DNA of 64,000 nt from Euphorbia lathyris (Eukaryota; Streptophyta; Magnoliopsida; Malpighiales; Euphorbiaceae): positions 44,979,501 to 45,043,500 of the forward strand of contig NC_088915.1 in NCBI RefSeq assembly GCF_963576675.1, in the 5' to 3' direction. The number at the start of each line of letters is the position of its first letter. The stretch's first letter is position 1. The notes under the pieces were generated by a model. The model was not told where the DNA came from and made no database searches. It was given only the letters and a program-made list of their open reading frames with translations. Position numbers and translations under genes: made by a program. Shown here piece after piece: positions 1-10,476 of this stretch.

Positions 1-1617
1 TAATTGATTTTCCACTTCATTCTTGAAGCATTTGAACTTGTCAAAAGCTTCTGATTTGTGCCTCATCAAGTAGATATAACCATAGCGAGTATGATCATCT
101 ATGAAGCTAATGAAGTATCCGAATCCTCCTCTTGCTTGGACTGACATAGGACCACATACATCTGAATGAATGAGTCCTAGAGTGTCTGATACACGCTCAC
201 CTTTATTGCTAAAGGGTGTCTTTGTCATTTTACCTTTTAAACGTGATTCGCATGTTTCCAATGATTCAGAATCGATTGGATCTATAAGCCCATCTGAATG
301 TAGCTTTAGCATGCGTCTCTTGTTTATATGGCCTAAACGACAATGCCACAAGTAAGTTGAATTATCTAGCTTATGTCTTTTGGTATCAATTGCAAAAACA
401 GGAGTTTTATCATCTAACACATAAATCCCATTTTGTGATATTCCTGAAAAATAAAAGATCGAATCTTTATAAAAATTGCAACTATTGTTCTTTATTGAAA
501 TATGAAAACCGTCGTCAACGAGACGGCTAATATAAATAATGTTACGAGACATCTCAGGAACGTATAAACAATTCCTTAATTCTATTACAAGCCCAGAGGG
601 CAAAAGTAAAACATAATCTCCAATTGCGAGGGCGGCAACTCTTGCTCCATTTCCCACTCGCAAGTTTATGCTTCCTTTCTTTAGTTCCTTAGTCTGTTTT
701 AGCTCCTGCATATTTGTACAAATATGAGATCCACATCCGGTATCAAGTACCCAAGATTCAGACAATGAAACCGTATTTATTTCAATATAGAACATACCAG
801 ATGAAGAAGCACCGCCTTTTCCCTTCTTGAGGGTGGCTAGATACTCCTTGCAGTTTCTCTTCCAATGCCCATCTTTACCACAGAAGTGGCACTCTCCTTT
901 GGGCTTCTTAACTTCCTTTCCCTTGGATACATCTTTCTTACCTTTCTTGGGATGTTTAGAATTGGGAAATTTCCCTTTTCTTTTCCTCGATCCCTCGATT
1001 ACAAGAGCCGGTATGGCCTTGTCTTTCTTCATATTGGGCTCAACTGATTTGAGCATGTTTGCAAGCTCTTCAAGAGAGGTTTGCAAGTCATTCATTTGGT
1101 AGTTCATGATGAACTGTGAATAAATCTCTGGGAGGGACTGAAGAACCAAGTCGGTACTTAATTCGTTGTCCATCACAAATCCAATACTAGAAAGTTTGGT
1201 AATATAGCCTATCATCTTGACACAATGTGTCATGACAGACGTGCCCTCTTGCATCCTGCAACGATATAACAGTTTTGATATCTCGTAGCGTTCACACCTG
1301 GTTTGTTTCCCAAACAATTCCTTTAGGTGCATGATGATGGAATAGGCATTCATCTCCTCATGTTGCCTTTGTAATTCCGATGTCATCGATGCAAGTATGA
1401 TGCAAGCGGCATGATCATCATCAGCCTTGTGCTTCTGATAAGCATCAATTTCCTCGATGGGAGCATCATCTTCAGGGACACGGGGTATCGATGTATCAAG
1501 TACATACCCAAATTTCTCGAACTTCAAAACAATTTTGAGGTTACGAAACCAGTCGGTGAAGTTTGAACCATTCAATTTGTTATCGGTAAGGATGTTTTGC
1601 AGATTGGTTTTAGTCAT
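1..1617 (-). CDS. Copia-A Gag-Pol polyprotein, N-terminal 539 codons (partial)
   Basis: The ATG at 1617 opens a frame I translated with no stop to the window edge. Gag starts MTKTNLQNILTDNK. A CCHC zinc knuckle CHFCGKDGHWKRNC lies near residues 250-265. The aspartic protease motif LDTGCGSH follows directly, then a GAG-preintegrase segment (WHCRLGHINKRRM) and the integrase start with its first catalytic Asp in LIHSDVCGPM. The HHCC zinc finger is imperfect: the second Cys is Arg (CESR, where Copia-B has CEAC). Gag packages the RNA, protease cleaves the polyprotein and integrase inserts the cDNA. Copia-B carries a TGA near the end of gag that this copy lacks, so this is the better-preserved copy over this region. 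Its completeness cannot be judged because the rest is outside the window. Confidence 0.92.
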   Translation of the reverse strand, partial: MTKTNLQNILTDNKLNGSNFTDWFRNLKIVLKFEKFGYVLDTSIPRVPEDDAPIEEIDAYQKHKADDDHAACIILASMTSELQRQHEEMNAYSIIMHLKELFGKQTRCERYEISKLLYRCRMQEGTSVMTHCVKMIGYITKLSSIGFVMDNELSTDLVLQSLPEIYSQFIMNYQMNDLQTSLEELANMLKSVEPNMKKDKAIPALVIEGSRKRKGKFPNSKHPKKGKKDVSKGKEVKKPKGECHFCGKDGHWKRNCKEYLATLKKGKGGASSSGMFYIEINTVSLSESWVLDTGCGSHICTNMQELKQTKELKKGSINLRVGNGARVAALAIGDYVLLLPSGLVIELRNCLYVPEMSRNIIYISRLVDDGFHISIKNNSCNFYKDSIFYFSGISQNGIYVLDDKTPVFAIDTKRHKLDNSTYLWHCRLGHINKRRMLKLHSDGLIDPIDSESLETCESRLKGKMTKTPFSNKGERVSDTLGLIHSDVCGPMSVQARGGFGYFISFIDDHTRYGYIYLMRHKSEAFDKFKCFKNEVENQL

Positions 1618-2947
1618 GATTTTAAGAGTGTGTGTTTAAACAAAACCTGAGAGTGAGAAAGAGTAAACGTATGTCATTCATTTGCTTTAAAGTTTAACAA
1701 TCTAAAATTATAGGCCTTTTAATTTATTTCAGATTGCTCCCACTATTTTTCCAAATTAATAACCCTCCATATTAATTCGAAGAATTTCACAAATCCTTTA
1801 GTGAGCTAGGATCATAACTCTTGAGATTTCGCCTTGAGTTTACTCAACAAGCTAGTCTCATTCATTAGGTATATTCATACAATCAATCACATCTTTAATG
1901 TGATTCCTAGGTTATTGGGTTACTAACCACATTAGTAACTAATATGCTATTCATATTAATCCCAACCGTTTTGCCCATTAGTTTATGACAACATGAGTTT
2001 ACTCATCCAATTATCATAATCTAATTTAAGTATTACCCCATATTCATGAAAAATGATTTTCGATAATTCAGGTGTTACCATAAGACCCCGAGCTTGAGTT
2101 TACTCAACAACCCAAAGGCCCCCAGTACTGCCGGTTGAATTATAATATTAGGGAGGGGCAACCGATTTTAATAACTTACTTATTTACTTAACTTTTTAAT
2201 GAGGGATTTTATTTAAGTCTCATAATCTAACTTAGTCTTGATTTGCTTTAGCATACATCAGACATACATACATTCACATACATTGGCGTTATGGACACAT
2301 TATCTAAATTATTCCGTCGAGCCAGAGACGGAATAAAAGGCCAAACCTAAGGAAATACTAACTATTACATATTTCTCTTTAGGTCCTCCGTCTTCTCCAT
2401 GGCGCCTTGAAATTACATATTAATTTCTATACTACTATAAGAAAACTTCAATTGAATTGAAGGGAATCAGATGAGAGGAGAAATTACAATAGATAGTAGA
2501 AAGGCAGGACGCGCAGGCCCTATTTCAAAAATACCAAAAGACTAAAAGAGGGTCCAAATATGTCCATAACTCCAAACATGCAAAGACTCAATTAAATAAA
2601 TTTAATTGGTTGATTACATAACCGGCTTATGTAATATTTAGGTTAATCACATTAACTCGTCAAATTAACTTTCATCCAATTTTACTTCTAATCGTTTTGT
2701 ATCTTTATATTAATCCTTAGATTAATATAACCATATAAAACGTTGATTATGCTCGTCCCATTTATTTTGATTTTAATTCATTTAACACTTTGATTTATAT
2801 ATTTGTAAAAACAAACATTTAAACGAATTATTCATTCGATAATCAAAACAGAAAACTATTAATTTCTGAAACATATATATACATTTAACATAAAACGATT
2901 TTAAACCTATTTTTAAATCAAGTGGGTATCGGGCCGGGCCCGAGGGC

Positions 2948-3101
2948 GGGCTGCTACCGATTGGCAGCAGCCCTTAGGGCACGCGGGGCGCTGCCGCCTT
3001 GCGGCAGCGGCGCCCCTGCGCCGCACGCGGCTGCTGCCGCGAGGCAGCAGCCGCGTGACAGCGGCCAGTCGCGCCGTGAGGCGCGACTCGGGCTGCTGTC
3101 A
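2948..3101 (-). repeat. Cluster of four GC-rich stem-loops in the Copia-A leader
   Basis: Four successive inverted repeats. 2948-2973 has 11-bp arms with one mismatch. 2985-3016 has arms GGGGCG-CTGCCGC with a 2-nt bulge. 3025-3056 has perfect 14-bp arms ACGCGGCTGCTGCC and a 4-nt loop. 3067-3088 has perfect 9-bp arms AGTCGCGCC and a 4-nt loop, enclosed by a 7-bp outer stem TGACAGC/GCTGTCA at 3056-3101. Surrounding sequence is very AT-rich. A packaging, dimerisation or translation-control role in the element RNA is inference. Confidence 0.85.
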
Positions 3102-3118
3102 TATTTTTTTTTATATTA

Positions 3119-3153
<35 letters not shown>
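3119..3153. repeat. TA-rich microsatellite
   Basis: An imperfect TA dinucleotide run directly beside the GC-rich hairpin cluster. Confidence 0.85.
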
Positions 3154-3154
<1 letters not shown>

Positions 3155-3468
3155 GGTTCTAAAATAATTTTAAAACGGTTTTCAGAAATAGGATAATCTA
3201 CAATAGATTTCCGTTTTATCATTTAGAATTAATAAAACTAATTTTATCAACCTAACTATAAAACTAATAGATTTTGTTATAATGATTATCAACCGAAATA
3301 ATTAGGAACATAAGCATAATCAGTTTTAATTAACAATTAATCAAAATTTTATTTATCTTTAGAATTAATCAATCAATACTATTTGTCAATTAATCCTAAC
3401 CATAAATATTTATTCAATCCTATTGAAAACTTCTATATTTTCATATATGAAATAACGGATTTAACCTG

Positions 3469-3480
3469 GCTCTGATACCA
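3469..3480 (-). promoter_or_regulatory. Copia-A primer-binding site (tRNA-iMet type)
   Basis: The minus strand reads TGGTATCAGAGC, the usual plant copia primer site complementary to the 3' end of initiator tRNA-Met. It lies one base inside the LTR end and fixes the LTR at 3482-5348 as the 5' LTR of a minus-strand element. Confidence 0.93.
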
Positions 3481-3481
3481 C

Positions 3482-5348
3482 TGAAGGAAATTAAGGCTAA
3501 GGTATAGCAGCGGAAATATAAATTTTTTAGCCTACTTCCTTTTAACCATAGGATCCGTTAATCGTTATTTCATATAAAGAGGGATAAGAAGGAATACATT
3601 TCGATGAACAATCTACCGTTGTTAAAGAAGCGCCCACAATTCTTCTCCGAGATTCCAACCACAAAGTTTAATACGGTGAGGCTAAGATGAAATCAACCCT
3701 TATGAGATGCAACCAAAATAGATTGCCTCTAATAAACCAACACAAGATCAAAGAGAAAGAGGGATGAATAAGATTAATCAATCGATGGAATGCCGAATGA
3801 ATTCTTGTTCACAAACTTGGGAATAGAATTCTTTTCTCTCACTAATATAGCAATTTCAAAAATCACAAGTAGGGGGGGGGGGATAGGCTTAGTCGAAATT
3901 CATTAAGAGAAGGGGTATATATATTAGCTTGTATCTAAACCCTAGTTAAATAGGAATAGGTTACTTAATAGGAATTCCATTCGGAATAGGATTCCTAATT
4001 ATTATCTTATAATATATCAAATACATTTAGGATAATAATAAATAACCTAATTGGATAATAATAGGAGTATATTAATCTAATTAAAACTCCTAACTTAATT
4101 ATCTCTTAATTAATTTAATTCATAATCCTAATCTAATTAGGATTAATGGAATAAAATTAATTCCTTACTAACATATATAAATTTCGGCCCCCTCCTAGTA
4201 TTTGGGCCTTACTGGGCTTAATTGGGCTTCCATCTATTAATTATATCCATCTCTCTTTTGGTTCCAAGTCTTATGTGTGATCCATTAGGTCCTTACTACT
4301 TCTGGCCGTATGCAACCTATTAAATTAATTTCTTCAAGAATTATATTTAATCCCTTGCATAACGGAATGATGTACAAAGTATGTTATTGGCAAGTCCGTA
4401 ATCATTCCCCCAGAGTCCGTTAAGAAGACAGGTTGATTCTGTCGTTAACCCTTCCGTATTAGTTACGGTATAATACGGTCCTTTATCAACTACATCCTTG
4501 AACTGAATCTTATGACTATGGGTAATGTCAAGTCACATATAGCGAGACGTTCGTTTTACTTGTTATTGGCCGAGTCAACTCAAAAAGATAGGTTAAGTGA
4601 AATCTGTATTTCTACTCTTAAGCTATCACCTTGCAAGGGTTTAGAGTCAAGTCTTCCACAAACGATCCTTGGATGTATCTCCCATTAATCGGGAGTGATA
4701 AATGCTCAATCCAATGTATAACTACCCTGAAATTACTTCCTGTGACACCCAACCTTTGCAGTTCACACCCCAGAGTCATCTCTGTTAATGATCGTGGGAC
4801 CACAGGATCAAAGTCTCACATTCAGTAATTCAGGATGACCAATTAACATTCCTTTGAGTCTGAGGATTAGTTATACCTATTAATACCAATGAGATGAACA
4901 GTTGAAAAGGATGAATCTACCCATCCTGTTATCTCAAGTCGGATCCCCAATCCTAATGAACAACGTTTCACCGGATCTATGTAACTGTCCAGATATCTAT
5001 ATATGTGAAGCTTGTGAGATCAGCTTTCTGTCAGACAGAAGACATTGTTACATACAAGTCTCAACTGTGATATATCAATCCTAAATATATCACTTGACTT
5101 GGGGTGGTTTTAAGTTTATTAGTTTATTATAAAGTTTTGTCTCACTTCATGCTTGTATGAACACTTTATAATCACTTTAAACAAACTTACGGATTTCCTT
5201 TTATTAGACTTTATTTAGTGCTTAAAAGGGATTGCCTCTATATAGTTATAAAACATATATCTCATTAAAACAAATGATATAAAGAACAATTCATTTACAA
5301 TAAGTTTGTATCCTGCAACAATTGACTATAGGACACAAAACCCCAACA
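3482..5348 (-). repeat. Copia-A 5' LTR (1867 bp)
   Basis: In element orientation it begins TGTTGGGGTTTTGTGTCC and ends CCTTAATTTCCTTCA. It matches the 3' LTR of Copia-B (1864 bp) in length and along its sequence, with divergence. The 3' end is TTCCTTCA rather than the TTTCCAACA of Copia-B, so the terminal inverted repeat is imperfect. It has a G homopolymer near 3873 and a TATA-like run near 3916-3925. Confidence 0.92.
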
Positions 5349-5424
5349 GATATACTTTAAAGCAAATGAATAACATACGTTTACTCTTTCTCACTCTCAG
5401 GTTTATATAATCACTCTTAAAATC

Positions 5425-6255
5425 ATGACTAAAACCAATCTGCAAAACATTCTTACCGATAACAAATTGAATGGTTCAAACTTCACCGACTGGTTTCGCA
5501 ACCTCAAAATTGTTTTGAAGTTCAATAAGATAGGGTATGTACTTGATACAACGATACCCCCTATCCCTGCTGATGATGCTCCCATTGAGGAAATTGATGC
5601 TTACCAAAAGCACAAGGCTGATGATGATCATGCCGGATGTATCATAATTGCATCGATGACACCGGAATTACAAAGGCAACATGAGGAAATGGATGCCTAT
5701 TCCATCATCATGCACCTTAAAGAGCTGTTTGGGAAACAGACTAGGTGCGAACGCTACGAGATATCCAAGTTGCTATATCGTTGCAGGATGCAAGAGGGCA
5801 CATCTATCATGACACATTGTGTCAAGATGATTGGCTATATTACCAAACTTTCAAGTATTGGATTCGCGATGGATAACGAATTAAGCATAGACTTGATTCT
5901 TCAATCCCTCCCAGAGAGTTATTCACAGTTCATCATGAACTACCAAATGAATGACTTGCAAACCTCTCTTGAAGAGCTTGCAAATATGCTCAAGTCAGTT
6001 GAGCCCAATATGAAGAAAGACAAGGCAATACCAGCTCTTGTCATTGAGGGATCAAAGAAGAGGAAAGGGAATTTTCCCAACCCTAAATATCCCAAGAAAG
6101 GTAAGAGGGCCATGCCCACTTGAGCTAAGGGAAAGGAAGTAAAGAAGCCCAAAGGAGAGTGCCACTTCTGTGGTAAAGACGGGCATTGGAGAAGGAACTG
6201 CAAGGAGTATCTAGCCACCCTCAAGAAGGGAAAAGGCGGTGCTTCAACATCTGGT
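5425..6255 (+). pseudogene. Copia-B gag, interrupted by one stop
   Basis: The ATG at 5425 gives MTKTNLQNILTDNKLNG, closely matching Copia-A Gag. The frame stays open to a TGA at 6121-6123 and continues in the same frame through the CCHC zinc knuckle CHFCGKDGHWRRNC (about 6161-6202) into protease. Copia-A has no stop at the equivalent place, so this is a damaging change that would separate the RNA-binding knuckle and Pol from Gag. The domain has the usual plant copia Gag layout, with a central UBN2-like region around LKELFGKQTRCERYEISKL. Confidence 0.9.
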
Positions 6256-9200
6256 ATGTTTTATATTGAAATAAATACAATTTCACAGTCTGAATCTTGG
6301 GTACTTGATACAGGATGCGGATCTCATATTTGTACAAATATGCAGGAACTAAATCAGACTAGGGAATTAAAGAAAGGAAGCATAAACTTGCGAGTAGGAA
6401 ATGGAGCAAGAGTTGCCGCACTCGCAATTGGAGATTATGTTTTAAATTTTCCCTCTAGGCTTGTAATAGAATTAAGGAACTGTTTGTACGTTCCGCAAAT
6501 GTCTCGTAACATTATTTCTATTAGCCGTATTGTTGATGACGGTTTTCATATTTCAATAAAAGACAAGAGTTGCAATTTTTATAAAGATTCAATCTTTTAT
6601 TTTTCAGGAATATCACAAAATGGGATTTATGTGTTAGATGACAAAATTCCTGTTTTCGCAATTGATACCAAAAGACATAAGCTAGATAATTCAACTTACT
6701 TGTGGCATTGTCGTTTAGGCCATATAAACAAAAGACGCATGCTTAAGCTACATCAATATGGGCTTATAAATTCAATTGATCCTGAATCATTGGAAACATG
6801 CGAAGCATGTTTAAAAGGCAAAATGACAAAGACACCCTTTAGCAATAAAGGTGAACGTGTATCAGACACTCTAGGACTTATTCATTCAGATGTATGCGGT
6901 CCTATGTCAGTCCAAGCAAGAGGAGGATTCAGATACTTCATTAGCTTCATAGACGACCATACCCGATATGGTTATATCTACTTGATGAAGCACAAATCTG
7001 AAGCTTTTGAGAAATTCAAATGCTTCAAGAATGAAGTGGAAAATCAACTAGAAAAGAAAATAAAGACACTTCGATCCAATCGAGGTGGCGAATATCTTTC
7101 AGATGATTTTCTGAATTATCTAACTGAATGTGGGATTTGCTCACAATGGACACCTCCCTATACACCACAACACAATGGTGTATCCGAGAGGAGGAACCGT
7201 ACCCTACTAGATATGGTACGATCCATGATGAGCATAACATTACTTCCAAAGACATTCTGGGGCTATGCCTTAGAAACTGCCCTCTTCACCCTAAATCGAG
7301 TACCAACTAAATCCGCTACTTCCACACCATATGAATTGTTTGTTGGTAGGAAACCCATGTTCTCATTCATGAGAGTATGGGGTTGTTCAGCATTTGTCAA
7401 ACGCATTGCGTCCGATAAACTAGATTCTAAATCTGATAAATGTTTCTTCATTGGATACCCTAAGGAAACTGTGGGATATTACTTCTATCATCCAGATGAT
7501 CAGAAAGTGATAGTATCCAAACACGCAACCTTCTTAGAGAAAGAGTTTCTCGAAGAAATACAAAAGGGAAGCATGATTGAACTTAAAGAAGTTCAAGAAG
7601 AAGAAACACCGACTGAAACAACAGAGGCGGTTGAGGTGCCCGAAGCAGTCCCATTAGATGAGACTGCAGTGCCACCTATCCGTAGATCACAAAGAGTTCG
7701 TGAACTCCCAGTTAGATATGGTTTTCTATTGGGAGACAATGACGAGGTTCTCGTGTTAGACGACGAACCCGAAAACTACGAAGAGGCTCTTACTAGTCCA
7801 GATTCTAAAGCATGGCTTGAGGCCATGGATTCTGAAATGGATTCCATGTACACCAACCAAGTGTGGACTTTGGTTGATCCACCCGAAGGGATAAGACCCA
7901 TTGGGTGCAGATGGATCTTCAAAAAGAAGACAGACATGGATGGAAAGGTTAGCACCTACAAAGCTAGGTTAGTAGCGAAAGGATATCGTCAGAAGCAAGG
8001 AATTGATTATGACGAAACTTTCTCTCCTGTGGCTATGTCCAAATCAATCAGAATCATGCTTGCTATTGCCGCTCACTACAATTATGAGATTTGGCAAATG
8101 GATGTGAAAACAGCTTTCCTAAATGGAAACCTGCTTGAGGATGTATATATGATGCAACCTGAACGTTTCATATCAAAGGATGCAAACAAAGTTTGCAAAC
8201 TTCAGAGATCCATTTGTGGACTCAAGCAAGCATCTAGAAGCTGGAACAAGCATTTTGACGAAACCATAAAACAATTTGGTTTCAAACAAAATTGCGAAGA
8301 AGCTTGCATTTACAAGAAAGCAAGTGGGAGCTCTGTAGCATTTCTAATATTATATGTGGACGATATATTACTAATGGGAAATGACATAGCTTTGCTACAA
8401 TCGGTAAAAGTATGGTTATCTGGTAACTTCTCAATGAAAGACATTGGTGAAGCAGCTTATATACTTGGTATAAAGATCTACAGAGATAGATCAAGAAGAC
8501 TGCTTGGTCTTTCACAGGCTATATACATCGAAAAGGTGCTAAAGCGGCTTAGCATGCTTGAATCGAAACGAGGTAACTTACCCATGCTACATGGAGTAAA
8601 GTTAAACAATCATCAATGTCCTAAAACCGATGATGATAAGAAGTGCATGGCTGTAGTCCCATACGCCAGCGCAATCGGTTCGATTATGTATGCTATGCTA
8701 TGCACTAGACCTGATGTAGCGTTCGCGTTATCTGTAACGAGTCATTACCAAGGAAATCCGGGAGACGAGCACTGGATTGCCATCAAGAACATTCTTAAGT
8801 ACTTGAGAAGAACTAAAGATATGTTCCTAGTGTACGGAGAATGGTTTTCTATTGGGAGACGATAACGAGGTTCTCGTGTTAGACGACGAACCTGAAAACT
8901 ACGAAGAGGCTCTTACTAGTCTAGATTCTAAAGCATGGCTTGAGGCCATGGATTCTGAAATGGATTCCATGTACACCAACCAAGTGTGGACTTTGGTTGA
9001 TCCACCCGAAGGGATAAGACCCATTGGGTGCAGATGGATCTTCAAAAAGAAGACAGACATGGATGGAAAGGTTAGCACCTACAAAGCTAGGTTAGTAGTG
9101 AAAGGATATCGTCAGAAGCAAGGAATTGATTATGACGAAACTTTCTCTCCTGTGGCTATGTCCAAATCAATCAGAATCATGCTTGCTATTGCCGCTCACT

Positions 9201-10462
9201 ACGATTATGAGATTTGGCAAATGGATGTGAAAATAGCTTTCCTAAACGGAAACCTGCTTGAGGATGTATATATGATGCAACCTGAAGGTTTCATATCAAA
9301 GGATGCAAACAAAGTTTGCAAACTTCAGAGATCCATTTATGGACTCAAGCAAGCATCTAGAAGCTGGAACAAGCGTTTTGACGAAACCATAAAACAATTT
9401 GGTTTCGAACAAAATTGCGAAGAAGCTTGCATTTACAAGAAAGCAAGTGGGAGCTCTGTAGCATTTCTAATATTATATGTGGACGATATATTACTAATGG
9501 GAAATGACATAGCTCTGCTACAATCAGTAAAAGTATGGTTATCTGGTAACTTCTCAATGAAAGACCTTGGTGAAGCAGCTTATATACTTGGTATAAAGAT
9601 CTACAGAGATAGATCAAGAAGACTGCTTGGTCTTTCACAGGCTATATACATCGAAAAGGTGCTAAAGCGGTTTAGCATGCTTGAATCGAAACGAGGTAAC
9701 TTACCCATGCTACATGGAGTAAAGTTAAACAATCATCAATGTCCTAAAACCGATGATGATAAGAAGTGCATGGCTATAGTCCCGTACGCCAGCGCAATCG
9801 GTTCGATTATGTATGCTATGCTATGCACTAGACCTGACGTAGCGTTCGCGTTATCTGTAACGAGTCATTACCAAGGAAATCCGGGAGACGAGCACTGGAT
9901 TGCCGTCAAGAACATTCTTAAGTACTTGAGAAGAACTAAAGATATGTTCCTAGTGTACGGAGAAGGGGGTCTGAAAATAGAAGGATTTTCAGATGCAAGT
10001 CATCTCACAGATGAGAACGATTTTAAATCCCAATCAGGATACCTGTTTATCTTGAATGGGGGCGCGGTCAGTTGGAAGAGTTCTAAGCAGGGAAGCGTAG
10101 CTTTCTCTACGACCGAGTCAGAGTATATCGCCGCTGCGGAAGCAGCAAAGGAAGAGGTTTGGATTAGAAAGTTCATTTCAGAACTTGGTGTGGTGCCTGA
10201 CATTGTAAATCCCATTACACTGTTTTGTGATAACAATGGAGCCATTGCGCAAGCAAAGGAACCACGGTCTCATAATGCGTCCAAGCATTACCTTAAGCGA
10301 TACCACATTATAAGAGAAATTGTGGCAAGAGGAGATGTGAGAATAGAAAGAGTACCTACAGAGGACAACGTTGCAGATCCGTTGACAAAGCCCTTAACCC
10401 AGAAAGTACATGATCGTCATCTAACTTCTACTAGGATAAGTTATAGAAACAATTGGCTTTAG
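6256..10462 (+). pseudogene. Copia-B pol: protease, integrase, RT (duplicated), RNase H
   Basis: Protease LDTGCGSH has its Asp at 6307. The GAG-preintegrase segment has an intact CEAC. Integrase D,D35E has Asp at 6889, but the second catalytic Asp is Asn (LRSNRGGEY, codon 7078-7080); the Glu is at 7186. RT carries YVDD at 8353-8364 and again at 9476-9487, because 1123 bp are duplicated in tandem. The duplication is not a multiple of three, so the first frame ends at 8865 and the RT copy with RNase H (about 9968-10400, motifs FSDASH, STTESEYIAA, LFCDNNGAI) is in another frame. Three defects (gag stop, integrase Asp to Asn, frameshifting duplication) make this copy non-autonomous. Confidence 0.93.
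7718..9963 (+). repeat. 1123-bp tandem duplication inside Copia-B RT
   Basis: Copy 1 runs from about 7718 to 8840 and copy 2 from about 8841 to 9963, with a constant offset of 1123 bp. Copy 2 begins at ATGGTTTTCTATTGGG and both copies reach GTGTACGGAGA. I count about 20 substitutions between them (roughly 1.8%), several changing amino acids (CGLKQ/YGLKQ, KDIGEA/KDLGEA). Confidence 0.95.
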
Positions 10463-10464
10463 TC

Positions 10465-10476
10465 CAAGTGGGAGTA
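10465..10476 (+). promoter_or_regulatory. Copia-B polypurine tract
   Basis: CAAGTGGGAGTA lies directly before the 3' LTR, in the position and form expected for the plus-strand primer of plant copia elements. Confidence 0.8.

Larger units (their letters stand above)
1618..3468 (-). other. Copia-A untranslated leader between primer site and gag
   Basis: About 1.85 kb with no coding signal. It is strongly AT-rich apart from a sharply bounded GC-rich block at 2925-3101 (separate entry). A TA run at 3119-3153 adjoins that block. The last 80 bases before gag are shared with Copia-B, including the stretch gtttactctttctcactctc seen on the minus strand. Confidence 0.7.
1..5348 (-). mobile_element. 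Copia-A, Ty1/copia LTR retrotransposon (5' part, cut by window edge)
   Basis: Reading leftwards on the minus strand, the order is 5' LTR (5348-3482), tRNA-iMet type primer site (3480-3469), a long leader (3468-1618) and an open gag-pol frame (1617-1). RT, RNase H and the 3' LTR must lie left of the window. The order zinc knuckle, DTG protease, GAG-preintegrase, integrase is that of Ty1/copia. The element abuts Copia-B head to head at 5348/5349. Confidence 0.93.

Noticed and set aside
2922..3119. A 65-codon open frame in the GC-rich block
   Set aside because: Its openness follows from GC-rich hairpins; composition is Ala/Arg/Gly only and it lies in a retrotransposon leader on the opposite strand.
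8852..10462. An independent gene for RT-RNase H
   Set aside because: Its first codon is TTG and its sequence repeats the upstream RT. It is the second half of a tandem duplication, not a separate gene.
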